This document shows positions 42,160 through 49,700 of a DNA stretch of 64,000 nt, piece by piece. Position 1 is the first letter of the stretch, and each line of letters begins with the position of its first letter. Location of the stretch: positions 1-64,000 of the forward strand of contig NZ_JBMFWB010000008.1 of NCBI RefSeq assembly GCF_049965695.1. Direction: 5' to 3'. The notes beneath the pieces are model-generated. The model did no database searches. It was not told where the DNA came from and saw only the letters and a list, made by a program, of their open reading frames with translations. The DNA comes from Athalassotoga sp049965695. Its GTDB lineage: Bacteria > Thermotogota > Thermotogae > Mesoaciditogales > Mesoaciditogaceae. The position numbers and the translations under genes are program-made.

Positions 42160-42300
42160 GCCAAACTGGTTTAGATTCAAAATATTAGCTCCGGCAGGTG
42201 CCACTTCGGAATCTGTCCTCGCTGCGCTGCGGGGGCTTCCTCATGGGCATCCTACCGAAGCTAATATCGGAACTTAATAGATATTCGATTCTTAAGGTTA
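42160..42300 (-). repeat. Family A hairpin repeat, copy 5
   Basis: A second minus-orientation copy, directly upstream of copy 4. The 3' arm text AATATTTTGAATCTAAACCA is identical in both copies. The core is more diverged, with CCCGCAGCGCAGCGAGGACA kept. It also overlaps the tail of the 88-codon open frame that begins at 42451. Confidence 0.78.
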
Positions 42301-42451
42301 ATTCCGCATATAAAAAAAGGACACCTTTAAAAGGTGTCCTTTGTATATTCAAATGTTGAAAATCAATTGGAAAGGAAAACCACTGCTGATCTCCTTTGCA
42401 AGGAAAGGTAATATAAACCATACTTTCCCAAAAATTCACGTAAGAAATCAT
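42185..42451 (-). CDS. Small open frame with consensus promoter and RBS, interrupted by a terminator
   Basis: An 88-codon frame that I do not recognise. Expression signals are excellent: consensus promoter at 42504-42476, AAGGAGG at 42463-42457 and ATG at 42451 with a 5-nt spacing. The first 38 codons encode a peptide rich in aromatic residues (starts MISYVNFWES). An intrinsic terminator at 42342-42311 falls at about codons 37-47. No stop codon comes before it, and the frame only ends inside a family A repeat at 42185. Most transcripts should therefore end without a stop codon. It could be a stop-less mRNA, a leader RNA or a small RNA whose frame is accidental. Confidence 0.45.
   Translation of the reverse strand: MISYVNFWESMVYITFPCKGDQQWFSFPIDFQHLNIQRTPFKGVLFLYAELTLRIEYLLSSDISFGRMPMRKPPQRSEDRFRSGTCRS
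42309..42344 (-). terminator. Strong intrinsic terminator inside the small minus-strand frame
   Basis: AAAGGACACCTTT (42316-42328) pairs with AAAGGTGTCCTTT (42330-42342), a 13-bp inverted repeat with at least 10 bp of usable stem. The minus strand then has seven T (A at 42312-42318). The plus-strand tail is weaker, so the direction is minus. Confidence 0.88.
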
Positions 42452-42475
42452 CTTTTCCTCCTTAAGCCAAAGAGG

Positions 42476-42504
42476 ATTATACTCCCAAAAATTTTCAATG
42501 TCAA
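42476..42504 (-). promoter_or_regulatory. Consensus sigma-70 promoter (minus strand)
   Basis: TTGACA at 42504-42499, a 17-bp spacer and TATAAT at 42481-42476. Both boxes match the consensus in every base. Transcription should start near 42469, 18 nt before the ATG at 42451. Confidence 0.9.
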
Positions 42505-42508
42505 TTGC

Positions 42509-42538
42509 TTGACAAATTCTTTCGATATGTTGTAGAAT
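42509..42538 (+). promoter_or_regulatory. Promoter of the tRNA-rpmG-secE-nusG operon
   Basis: TTGACA at 42509-42514, an 18-bp spacer and TAGAAT at 42533-42538. tRNA-Thr starts 12 nt downstream. The -35 lies back to back with that of the minus-strand promoter, with only 4 bp between them. Confidence 0.85.
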
Positions 42539-42549
42539 ACGCAAGGAGT

Positions 42550-42622
42550 GCCAGCGTAGCTCAGTCGGTAGAGCAACTGATTTGTAATCAGTTGGTCGGG
42601 GGTTCAAGTCCCTTCGCTGGCT
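42550..42622 (+). tRNA. tRNA-Thr (anticodon TGT)
   Basis: Acceptor GCCAGCG/CGCTGGC, anticodon stem ACTGA/TCAGT with loop TTTGTAA, giving TGT. CCA is not encoded, unlike the neighbouring tRNAs. It is first in the operon. Confidence 0.95.
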
Positions 42623-42628
42623 GTTAAA

Positions 42629-42715
42629 GGAGAGGTGCCCGAGTGGCCAATGGGGACGGACTGTAAATCCGTTGGCGGATCGCCTTCGATGGTTCAAATC
42701 CATCCCTCTCCACCA
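42629..42715 (+). tRNA. tRNA-Tyr (anticodon GTA)
   Basis: A class II tRNA of 87 nt with a long variable arm (GGCGGATCGCC region). Acceptor GGAGAGG/CCTCTCC and anticodon loop CTGTAAA giving GTA. CCA is encoded. Confidence 0.95.
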
Positions 42716-42729
42716 TTGAGAGGTGCAAA

Positions 42730-42888
42730 ATGGCTAAAAACACTAAAAATTTCGTGTCTTTGGAATGTACTGAATGCAAATCGAGAAATTACGTTGTGAA
42801 AAAAAGCAAAGGGCAAAAAGAAAAATTAGAACTTAAAAAGTATTGTCCGAAATGTAAGAAGCATACTGTTCACAAAGAAGTTAAGTGA
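42730..42888 (+). CDS. rpmG: 50S ribosomal protein L33
   Basis: A 52-residue L33 protein. It reads MAKNTKNFVSLECTECKSR at the start, and two CxxC pairs (CTEC and CPKC) make the zinc ribbon, so it is the zinc-binding (C+) form. GAGGTG precedes the ATG at 42730. It lies between tRNA-Tyr and tRNA-Trp in a mixed tRNA and protein operon, so its mRNA must be released by tRNA processing. Confidence 0.94.
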   Translation: MAKNTKNFVSLECTECKSRNYVVKKSKGQKEKLELKKYCPKCKKHTVHKEVK

Positions 42889-42893
42889 AAAGT

Positions 42894-42969
42894 AGGCCCG
42901 TAGCTCAATTGGCAGAGCACCGGTCTCCAAAACCGGGGGTTGTGGGTTCGATCCCTACCGGGCCTGCCA
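42894..42969 (+). tRNA. tRNA-Trp (anticodon CCA)
   Basis: Acceptor AGGCCCG/CGGGCCT, anticodon stem CCGGT/ACCGG with loop CTCCAAA giving CCA. The 3' CCA is encoded. It sits between rpmG and secE, an arrangement common in bacteria. Confidence 0.95.
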
Positions 42970-42990
42970 TGTTTTTGCGAGGTGAATGAG

Positions 42991-43188
42991 ATGGCAGATG
43001 TAGGTAAATTTGTAAGAGAAGTCAGAAGTGAGGCTCAAAAGACCAATTGGCCGACAAGGGCGAAGTTGTTTTCTTCGGCCGGAATAGTGCTTTTGATCTT
43101 GATCGTGACGGGAGTTTATTTTTGGCTTCTTGATCTTGGATTTTCAAGTTTAACGACGTGGTTGCTTTCGGCGCTTGGCATAAGATAA
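42991..43188 (+). CDS. secE: Preprotein translocase subunit SecE
   Basis: A 65-residue single-spanning SecE of the short type. The amphipathic helix before the membrane segment has FVREVRSEAQKTNWPTR (about 7-23), followed by a hydrophobic helix (about 30-50). It holds SecY together in the translocon. ATG 42991 has GAGGTG 6 nt upstream. nusG follows, the conserved order. Confidence 0.93.
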   Translation: MADVGKFVREVRSEAQKTNWPTRAKLFSSAGIVLLILIVTGVYFWLLDLGFSSLTTWLLSALGIR

Positions 43189-43251
43189 GCGAATCGACAG
43201 ATCAACTCAAGGGTGATCAAATCACTCTAAAATTTTGTTTTTGGAGTTAAA

Positions 43252-44319
43252 ATGAAAAAATCATGGTATATAGTCCAGACTTATGCTGGTCTGGAAGAAA
43301 CGGTAAAAGAATCGATAGAACAAAAACGTGATCAGATGAATCTTTTCGATTTCATAGGAAGAGTTTTTATACCGCAGGAAAAAGTTGTTGACATAAAAAG
43401 CGGACCTGTTGAAAAGATAAGGATTCCTTCGACGGCAAAATTTCACGTTAATTCAGGTGAAGACATCACAAAAGATCAAATGATAGCAGAACTTCCAGAA
43501 GTGCATTCGAAGCATGATGGAAAGATAATCGAAGTCAAAAATATGAGAAAACTCGTGATAGAATCTATCGATCGAAAAAATAGCAGAACTTATTATATTC
43601 CTTCCACTACCGGTATAGAAAACGGTATAAGGTTGGGTGCCAAACTGACCGAAGGAATGCCAATCGCAAAGGACAAGTCCGTTTTTTGCGAGATCGATGG
43701 TAAGGTCGTTCAGAACGATCGCGTCAAAAAAGTTGTAATTCATCCTCAAGATGGAGAAGAAGACGATTTTTATTTTGTTCCGCTTGAGTGCTTTAATAAA
43801 TCTATAAGAATTAACAAATCGATACGTGCCGGAGATAAAATAGCAGACAAGAAGATATTCACATCTCCGACGGCCGGTATAGTTGAAATAGATGTTTTCG
43901 GTGCTTACAAGGAAGTCAAGATCTCCAAAGTTATATCCAAAAGGCTTTTTCCTGGATACGTTTTCGTTGAAATGTTTATGAACGAAGAAAGTTGGGAGAT
44001 AGTCAAAAATACCGAGCATGTGATAAATTTCGTTTCAAATGCAGGTCAGCCCATTCCACTCAAGACAAGAGATGAAAAATTGATCTCAAGTTTGATGGTT
44101 GAAAAGAAGAGTTCCAAGGCTTCTGAAGAGGTAAAGGTTAACATAAATCTTGAGATAGGAGAACGTGTCAAAATAAAAAGCGGGCCTTTTGAAGGCTTTG
44201 CCGGCACCGTTAAAGAGGTCAAACCTGATAAAAAAGAGATAACAGTTATGGTTACGATCTTCGGAAGGGAAACTCCGGTTGTTTTAAGCGTTTCCGAAGT
44301 TGAGAAAGCAGTTTCATAG
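43252..44319 (+). CDS. nusG: Transcription antitermination factor NusG with large domain insertion
   Basis: A 355-residue NusG, about twice the usual 180. The NGN domain is split: residues 1-42 (SWYIVQTYAGLEETVKESI) and the rest from about 232 (KRLFPGYVFVEMFM). An insertion of about 190 residues lies between. The KOW domain is at the end, with GERVKIKSGPFEGFAGTVKEV near 300. The insertion has repeated motifs such as GEDITKDQMIAE and RAGDKIADKKIF, each followed by a strand pair, which suggests barrel-sandwich units. The same split is known in Thermotoga maritima NusG. It links RNA polymerase to ribosomes or Rho. Confidence 0.95.
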   Translation: MKKSWYIVQTYAGLEETVKESIEQKRDQMNLFDFIGRVFIPQEKVVDIKSGPVEKIRIPSTAKFHVNSGEDITKDQMIAELPEVHSKHDGKIIEVKNMRKLVIESIDRKNSRTYYIPSTTGIENGIRLGAKLTEGMPIAKDKSVFCEIDGKVVQNDRVKKVVIHPQDGEEDDFYFVPLECFNKSIRINKSIRAGDKIADKKIFTSPTAGIVEIDVFGAYKEVKISKVISKRLFPGYVFVEMFMNEESWEIVKNTEHVINFVSNAGQPIPLKTRDEKLISSLMVEKKSSKASEEVKVNINLEIGERVKIKSGPFEGFAGTVKEVKPDKKEITVMVTIFGRETPVVLSVSEVEKAVS

Positions 44320-44323
44320 AATC

Positions 44324-44354
44324 AGTGGGAGGGTTTAGTTCCCGAAAATACCAC
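44324..44354 (+). promoter_or_regulatory. Probable L1-binding leader of rplK-rplA
   Basis: The region between nusG and rplK contains GTGGGAGGGTTTAGTTCCC and then TACCAC, so a GTGG/CCAC outer stem encloses a GGGA/TCCC helix. This layout resembles the leader upstream of rplK in other bacteria, where ribosomal protein L1 represses its own operon. I infer the role from position and pattern. Confidence 0.5.
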
Positions 44355-44366
44355 AAGGAGGTTTTT

Positions 44367-44795
44367 ATGGCATCAAAAAAGTTGATAAGGCAAGTGAAAC
44401 TTCAGATTGCCGCAGGTAAAGCAACACCAGCCCCACCGGTAGGGCCGGCCTTAGGACAGCATGGCGTGAATATAATGGCTTTTTGTAAACAATTCAACGC
44501 CGAAACGGCAAAACAAGCCGGAATGATTTTGCCGGTGATAATAAATGTTTACGAGGATAGGTCTTTCACTTTCATAACAAAGACTCCTCCGGCTTCGATA
44601 TTGATAAAAAAGGCCGCCGGAATAGAAAATGGATCTGGAGAACCTAACAAGAACAAAGTTGGAAAAATAACCAAAGCCCAACTTCTCGAAATAGCAAAGG
44701 TCAAAATGCCTGATCTCAATGCTCAGGATCTTGAATCTGCCGCCCGTATAATTGCCGGAACTGCCAGAAGCATGGGCGTAGAAGTAGTCGGGTGA
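44367..44795 (+). CDS. rplK: 50S ribosomal protein L11
   Basis: A 142-residue L11. It has the N-terminal LQIAAGKATPAPPVGPALGQHGVNI-type segment (visible as APPVGPALGQHGVN) and the C-terminal rRNA-binding domain ending GTARSMGVEV. AAGGAGG precedes ATG 44367; an open frame to 44325 runs through the leader and is not used. rplA follows with a 10-nt gap. Confidence 0.97.
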   Translation: MASKKLIRQVKLQIAAGKATPAPPVGPALGQHGVNIMAFCKQFNAETAKQAGMILPVIINVYEDRSFTFITKTPPASILIKKAAGIENGSGEPNKNKVGKITKAQLLEIAKVKMPDLNAQDLESAARIIAGTARSMGVEVVG

Positions 44796-44805
44796 GGTGA
44801 ATAAA

Positions 44806-45504
44806 ATGGCAAAGCATTCTAAAAGATACACCGAAGCAGTCAAAAAGGTTGACAGAAACAAATTATATTCTCTTGAAGATGCCGTTAGATTGATAAAAGA
44901 AACTTCAACCGTCAAATTCAACGAAACGATTGAAATGTCCGTCAAAACAGGCATAGATCCGAAAAAGAACGAACAGCAAGTTAGAAATACAATAACCCTT
45001 CCGAACGGCACTGGTAAAAGCGTTAAAGTGCTTGTTTTTGCAGTAGGGCCAAATGCCGAGGCCGCAAGGGCTGCCGGAGCGGATTACGTTGGCGGTGAAG
45101 AACTTGCCCAGAAAATAGCGTCCGAAGGATTTTTGGATTTCGATGTTGCCATAGCCTCTCCGGATACCATGGGTTTTGTGGGTAAACTTGGTAAAGTGCT
45201 TGGTCCGAGAGGTCTTATGCCTTCTCCAAAATCAGGTACCGTTACGCCTAACATCGCCGAGGCCGTAAAGTCTTTTAAAGCCGGCAGGGTTGAAGTGAGA
45301 AATGATAAGACTGGCAATCTCCATTTACCGGTTGGAAAGAAAGAATTTGAATCTGACAAACTAAGCGAGAACATAAAATCAGCCGTTCAACAGATAAATG
45401 CGTTGAGGCCGCAGGGAGTTAAAGGAAGATTTTTACAAAAATTAGTCGTGAGTTCTACCATGGGTCCTGGCATAAAACTGGATATCAGTCAGTTTGAAGC
45501 CTGA
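44806..45504 (+). CDS. rplA: 50S ribosomal protein L1
   Basis: A 232-residue L1. The signature GFLDFDVAIASPDTMG and VLGPRGLMPSPKSGTV (about 128-143) are diagnostic. ATG 44806 has GAGGTG upstream; a GTG at 44797 is in frame but overlaps that site. L1 is also the likely repressor of the rplK leader. Confidence 0.97.
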   Translation: MAKHSKRYTEAVKKVDRNKLYSLEDAVRLIKETSTVKFNETIEMSVKTGIDPKKNEQQVRNTITLPNGTGKSVKVLVFAVGPNAEAARAAGADYVGGEELAQKIASEGFLDFDVAIASPDTMGFVGKLGKVLGPRGLMPSPKSGTVTPNIAEAVKSFKAGRVEVRNDKTGNLHLPVGKKEFESDKLSENIKSAVQQINALRPQGVKGRFLQKLVVSSTMGPGIKLDISQFEA

Positions 45505-45507
45505 TTC

Positions 45508-45615
45508 ACAGCCAAAGACAGCGGGATTTTAAAGGTTGATGCCTTCCCGCCGAGGCACGTGATCTTGAATTTTCAGATAATGAAGATCAACGGCCTTAAA
45601 GGGGCCGTTTTTTTT
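45508..45615 (+). promoter_or_regulatory. Ribosomal protein L10 leader with terminator hairpin
   Basis: The 125-nt gap between rplA and rplJ has the L10 leader hallmarks: GCCAAAGACAGCGGGATTTT and then GCCTTCCCGCCGAGGC, followed by a GATCTT/AAGATC hairpin. It ends with ACGGCC/GGCCGT plus eight T, an intrinsic terminator before the rplJ ribosome binding site. L10-(L7/L12) binding is known to repress rplJL through such leaders. The terminator suggests control by attenuation. Confidence 0.85.
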
Positions 45616-45629
45616 GAAGGAGGTATACC

Positions 45630-46157
45630 ATGCAAAAACAGCAAAAAGCCATGATAATCGATGAACTTACCGATTCGCTTTCCAAGTCTCAATTGGTACT
45701 TTTCACCGATTATAAAGGTATGAGCGTCGAGACGATAAGCAAGTTGAGAGAAGAACTTTCAAAGGTTAATGCACAATACAGAGTTGTAAAAAACACGCTG
45801 TTGAAAATATCGTTGAAAAAGATCAATCTCTATCCGGATGGAGTCGAAGATCATCTTCAAGGTACAACGGCGATAATGTATGCTCAAGATGATCCTGTTT
45901 TGGCTCTCAAATCGCTTTACAATTTTCTTGATGAAAACGCAAATGCTTTAGTTGTGAAATCAGGTTTGTTCGAAGGAAATTTCATAACCGCCGATCAGGC
46001 AAAAGAATTTTCCAATCTGCCACCGAGAGATGTGCTCATCGCTCAACTCGTTGGCCAATTTCAGGCACCGATATACGCTTTACACGCTGTGCTTTCCGGG
46101 ACGCTTAAAAAGTTGCTTTACGCTTTGAATGAAGTTGGAAGTAAAAAATCAAATTGA
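45630..46157 (+). CDS. rplJ: 50S ribosomal protein L10
   Basis: A 175-residue L10, base of the ribosomal stalk. The N-terminal rRNA-binding part has LVLFTDYKGMSVETISKLR and YRVVKNTLLKI; the C-terminal helix that binds L7/L12 dimers follows PRDVLIAQLVGQFQAPIYAL. AAGGAGG precedes the ATG and directly follows the leader terminator. Confidence 0.97.
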   Translation: MQKQQKAMIIDELTDSLSKSQLVLFTDYKGMSVETISKLREELSKVNAQYRVVKNTLLKISLKKINLYPDGVEDHLQGTTAIMYAQDDPVLALKSLYNFLDENANALVVKSGLFEGNFITADQAKEFSNLPPRDVLIAQLVGQFQAPIYALHAVLSGTLKKLLYALNEVGSKKSN

Positions 46158-46185
46158 TTTTTGAATATCATGGAGGTGTTTTAAA

Positions 46186-46572
46186 ATGACGAATGAAGAA
46201 ATAATAAAGGCAATTGAAGAAATGAGTGTAGGGGATCTTGCGAAACTCGTAAAAGCGCTTGAAGAAAAGTTTGGCGTTAGCGCTGCTGCACCTGTTGCGG
46301 TTGCCGCTGCACCTGCGGCTGGAGACAAGAAACCAGTTAAGGAAGAGGAAAAAACATCTTTTAACGTTGTGCTCAAGGAATCCGGAGACAAGAAGTTGCA
46401 AGTCATAAAGGTCGTCAGAGAAATAACGAATCTTGGACTTAAAGAAGCAAAGGATCTTGTTGACAAGGCCGGTGCTCCAGATGCCATCGTCAAGCAAAAT
46501 GCAGCGAAAGAAGAGGCAGATCAAATAAAGGCTAAATTAGAAGAAGCAGGAGCGGTCGTAGAGTTAAAATAA
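46186..46572 (+). CDS. rplL: 50S ribosomal protein L7/L12
   Basis: A 128-residue L7/L12. It has the N-terminal dimer domain, an Ala-rich hinge (about 38-52) and the C-terminal domain with KKLQVIKVVREITNLGLKEAKDLVD-type text (KVVREITNLGLKEAKDLV visible). It recruits translation factors to the stalk. A hairpin before rpoB can lower expression of the downstream polymerase genes. Confidence 0.97.
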   Translation: MTNEEIIKAIEEMSVGDLAKLVKALEEKFGVSAAAPVAVAAAPAAGDKKPVKEEEKTSFNVVLKESGDKKLQVIKVVREITNLGLKEAKDLVDKAGAPDAIVKQNAAKEEADQIKAKLEEAGAVVELK

Positions 46573-46620
46573 TTTGATCTAATCTTTTCGTACAAAAAAT
46601 CATATTCAAATTGAAACTCA

Positions 46621-46659
46621 ACCTCATCGGAATTGTAAAGATTCTGATGGGGTACTTTT
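46621..46659 (+). terminator. Attenuator hairpin between rplL and rpoB
   Basis: ACCTCATCGGAAT (46621-46633) pairs with ATTCTGATGGGGT (46641-46653), 13 bp with a few G-U pairs, followed by ACTTTTG. It would set the ratio of ribosomal protein to polymerase transcripts. The tail has only four T, so termination is probably partial. Confidence 0.7.
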
Positions 46660-46712
46660 GCTTAAATATAGTGAGAGAGGTTTTGCATTTAAAAGAAAGG
46701 CATGGTGAAAAG

Positions 46713-49700
46713 GTGGAAAAACGGGAAAGGTACTCTTATGGAAGAATGAAAGATGCCATTGATGTCCCAAACCTTATATCCGTACAAATCGATTCTTACA
46801 AAGAATTCGTTGAAAAAGGCATAATGGAAGTTTTGAAAAAATTTTCTCCGATAGAATCAAAGCCGCACAAGGCCGATGTTAAGAAAGGAGAAAAGGGTTT
46901 TAAACTCGAATTTGTAAGTTCGAGAACAGGTGAATCGAAATACACCGAAGAAGAATGCAAACTGAAAGATACCACTTACAGCGTGCCGCTTTACATAACG
47001 ATAAGGATAAAAGACATCCATTCAAACGAAATAAAAGAAGACGAAGCTCTTTTCGGTTATCTTCCGATCATGACAGAACGTGGCACCTTCATAATAAACG
47101 GTGCCGAGAGAGTCGTTGTTCATCAACTTGTCAGATCTCCAGGTGTCTATTTCGTTCAGGAATTCGAAGGTTCTGAAAGAGTTCCAACTTTTTTTGCGCA
47201 TTTTCTTCCCGAAAAAGGTGCATGGCTTGAGATTTTGCTGAACGTTAAAAAAGGCATCCTTCAGGCAAGAATAGACAGAAAGAAAAAGATAAAATTACCT
47301 TTGTTGCTTAAAATTTTTGATTACGTCACACCTATGGAAATGATGAAACTGTATCCCGTTGCTATTCCGGCAGATGAAGATGAACTTGTTTTTCGAAGAG
47401 GTTCTGTGTTGCTTGAAGATGTAACCGATAAAAACGGAAATGTCCTGATACATGCCGGTGAAAAACTTGAGGAAGAAATGATTCCTTCAATACTTGAGGC
47501 CAAAATTCAGAAGATGACCATAGCACATCCTTACCTGCAAAAAACCGTTGAGAATCTTGATGACGTTGAAAAAGACATGACTTCGGATGATGCGTATATA
47601 GAATTCTTCAGAAAATTAAGACCTGGAGAAATTCCGAGGATAAACGTGGCTAAAAGTTATTTTAACAGTCTTTACTTTGATCCCGAGCATTACGATCTCA
47701 CAAAAATAGGAAGGGCAAAGATAAACACAAAACTCGGACTTAAAAATGATTCGATGGTACTCACCAAAGAAGACATAATCGCATCGATTAGGTACTTGCT
47801 TGACATAGAAAATCACGAAGAAAGGCTCGATACCAAAGATCATCTTGGCAACAAAAGAGTCAGAACTGCCGGAGAACTCATGAAACTCGAATTTGAACGC
47901 GGCTTTTCGAGAGTTCAAAAGATGATAGAAGACAAAATGAACATGTACAATTCGCTTGATAAGATAAACATTCAAAGTCTTATAAACGTAAGGGCGGTAA
48001 TGGCGACGCTTCAACAATTTTTTGCTTCAAGTCAACTTTCTCAATTCATGGATCAGGTGAATCCTCTTGCAGAATTGACACACAAAAGAAGGATATCTGC
48101 CCTTGGGCCGGGAGGATTAAGACGTGAAAGGGCAAGATTTGAAGTACGCGACGTTCACCATTCTCATTATGGACGTATGTGCCCGATAGAAACTCCAGAA
48201 GGTGCAAACATAGGTCTTATAACCTCGATGGCCATATTTGCCGAGATAGATGAATACGGCTTTTTGAGAACTCCTTACAGAAAAGTCGATAATGGTAAAA
48301 TAACCGATAAAATAGATTACCTTATGGCTGATGAAGAGGGAAATTACAACATAGCACCGGTAAACGTCAAGATAAATCCCGATAACACTTTGGCGGATGA
48401 AAGGGTAACGGTAAGATTCATGGAAAGTTATCGTTACGTCAACAAGGCAGAAGTTGACTACATAGACGTTTCCTCAAGACAAATCGTCAGCATATCGGCC
48501 GCTCTGATACCATTTCTTGAAAATGATGATGCCAACAGGGCTTTGATGGGTTCGAACATGCAAAGGCAGGGTGTGCCTCTTGTGAATCCTCAAGCACCTT
48601 TGATAGGAACCGGAATGGAAAAATATGTTGCAAGGGATTCCGGTTTGATAGTCATGGCAAAACATGCCGGAAAGATAAAAAAGGTTTCCTCAAATGAAAT
48701 AATCGTTGAAAAAGATGATAACTCCGGAGAAGATGTTTACAAACTCATAAAATATTCACGAACAAATCAGGACACATGTATAAATCAGATACCGATAGTT
48801 GATGTTGGAGATCATGTTGACGCCGGAGATTGTATAGCGGATGGACCGGCCATGGATATGGGAGAACTTGCCTTAGGCCGAAATGTATTCGTCGCTTTCA
48901 TGTCGTGGGAAGGATATAATTTCGAGGATGCCATAATCGTCAATCAGTCTTTGATAGAAGAAGATGCTTTCACATCTGTGCATGTTGAGGTCTATGAAAC
49001 TTACGCGCGCGAAACGCGTTTGGGGCCCGAAGAAATAACCGCTGACATACCGAATGCTTCAAAAGAGTTGTTGAAAAATCTTGATGAAAACGGCATAGTA
49101 AGGGTCGGTTCACTCGTCCATCCAAAAGACATCCTTGTTGGGAAGGTAACGCCAAAAGGAGACAGCGAATTGACAGCCGAAGAAAAGATCATGAGATCGA
49201 TCTTCGGAGAAAGAGGAAGAGACGTCAAAGACACATCGCTCAAATTGCCTCATGGAGTCGATGGAAGAGTTATAGGAGTGCATATATTCGAAAAAGGCGA
49301 TATCTCCGAACTTGATTCAAGTGTAAACAAAATGGTGAAAGTTTACGTTGCGACCAGAAAGCCTCTTGCCGTTGGAGATAAACTTGCCGGACGCCACGGA
49401 AACAAAGGTGTCGTCTCCAGAATTGTCGCAAAAGAGGATATGCCGTTTTTACCTGATGGAACACCGATAGAGATGATATTAAGTCCGCTTGGAGTTCCGT
49501 CAAGGATGAACATAGGGCAGGTGCTTGAGACGCATCTCGGATGGCTTGCAATGTTAAAGGGCATGTATTTTTCCACGCCTGTTTTCAACGGTGCTACCGA
49601 GGGCGATATTTTTACGCCTCTTTACGAAGAGCGCGCAAAATACGGCTTAACGGAAGGAGACGACGCGAATTATCCGAATGGAAAGGTTGTGCTTAGAGAC

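Noticed and set aside
42030..42300. The two tandem family A copies as ends of an insertion sequence.
   Set aside because: There is no transposase frame between or near them, both copies have the same orientation, and I see no target-site duplication.
42452..42703. Upstream extension of the minus-strand frame (to 42703) that begins MDLNHRRRSANG.
   Set aside because: It runs antisense through tRNA-Thr and tRNA-Tyr, a classic source of false proteins. Only the part from the ATG at 42451, which has its own promoter and RBS, is considered.
43252..44319. NusG insertion as a gene fusion or assembly error.
   Set aside because: The frame is continuous, and an insertion at the same place is known in Thermotoga NusG.
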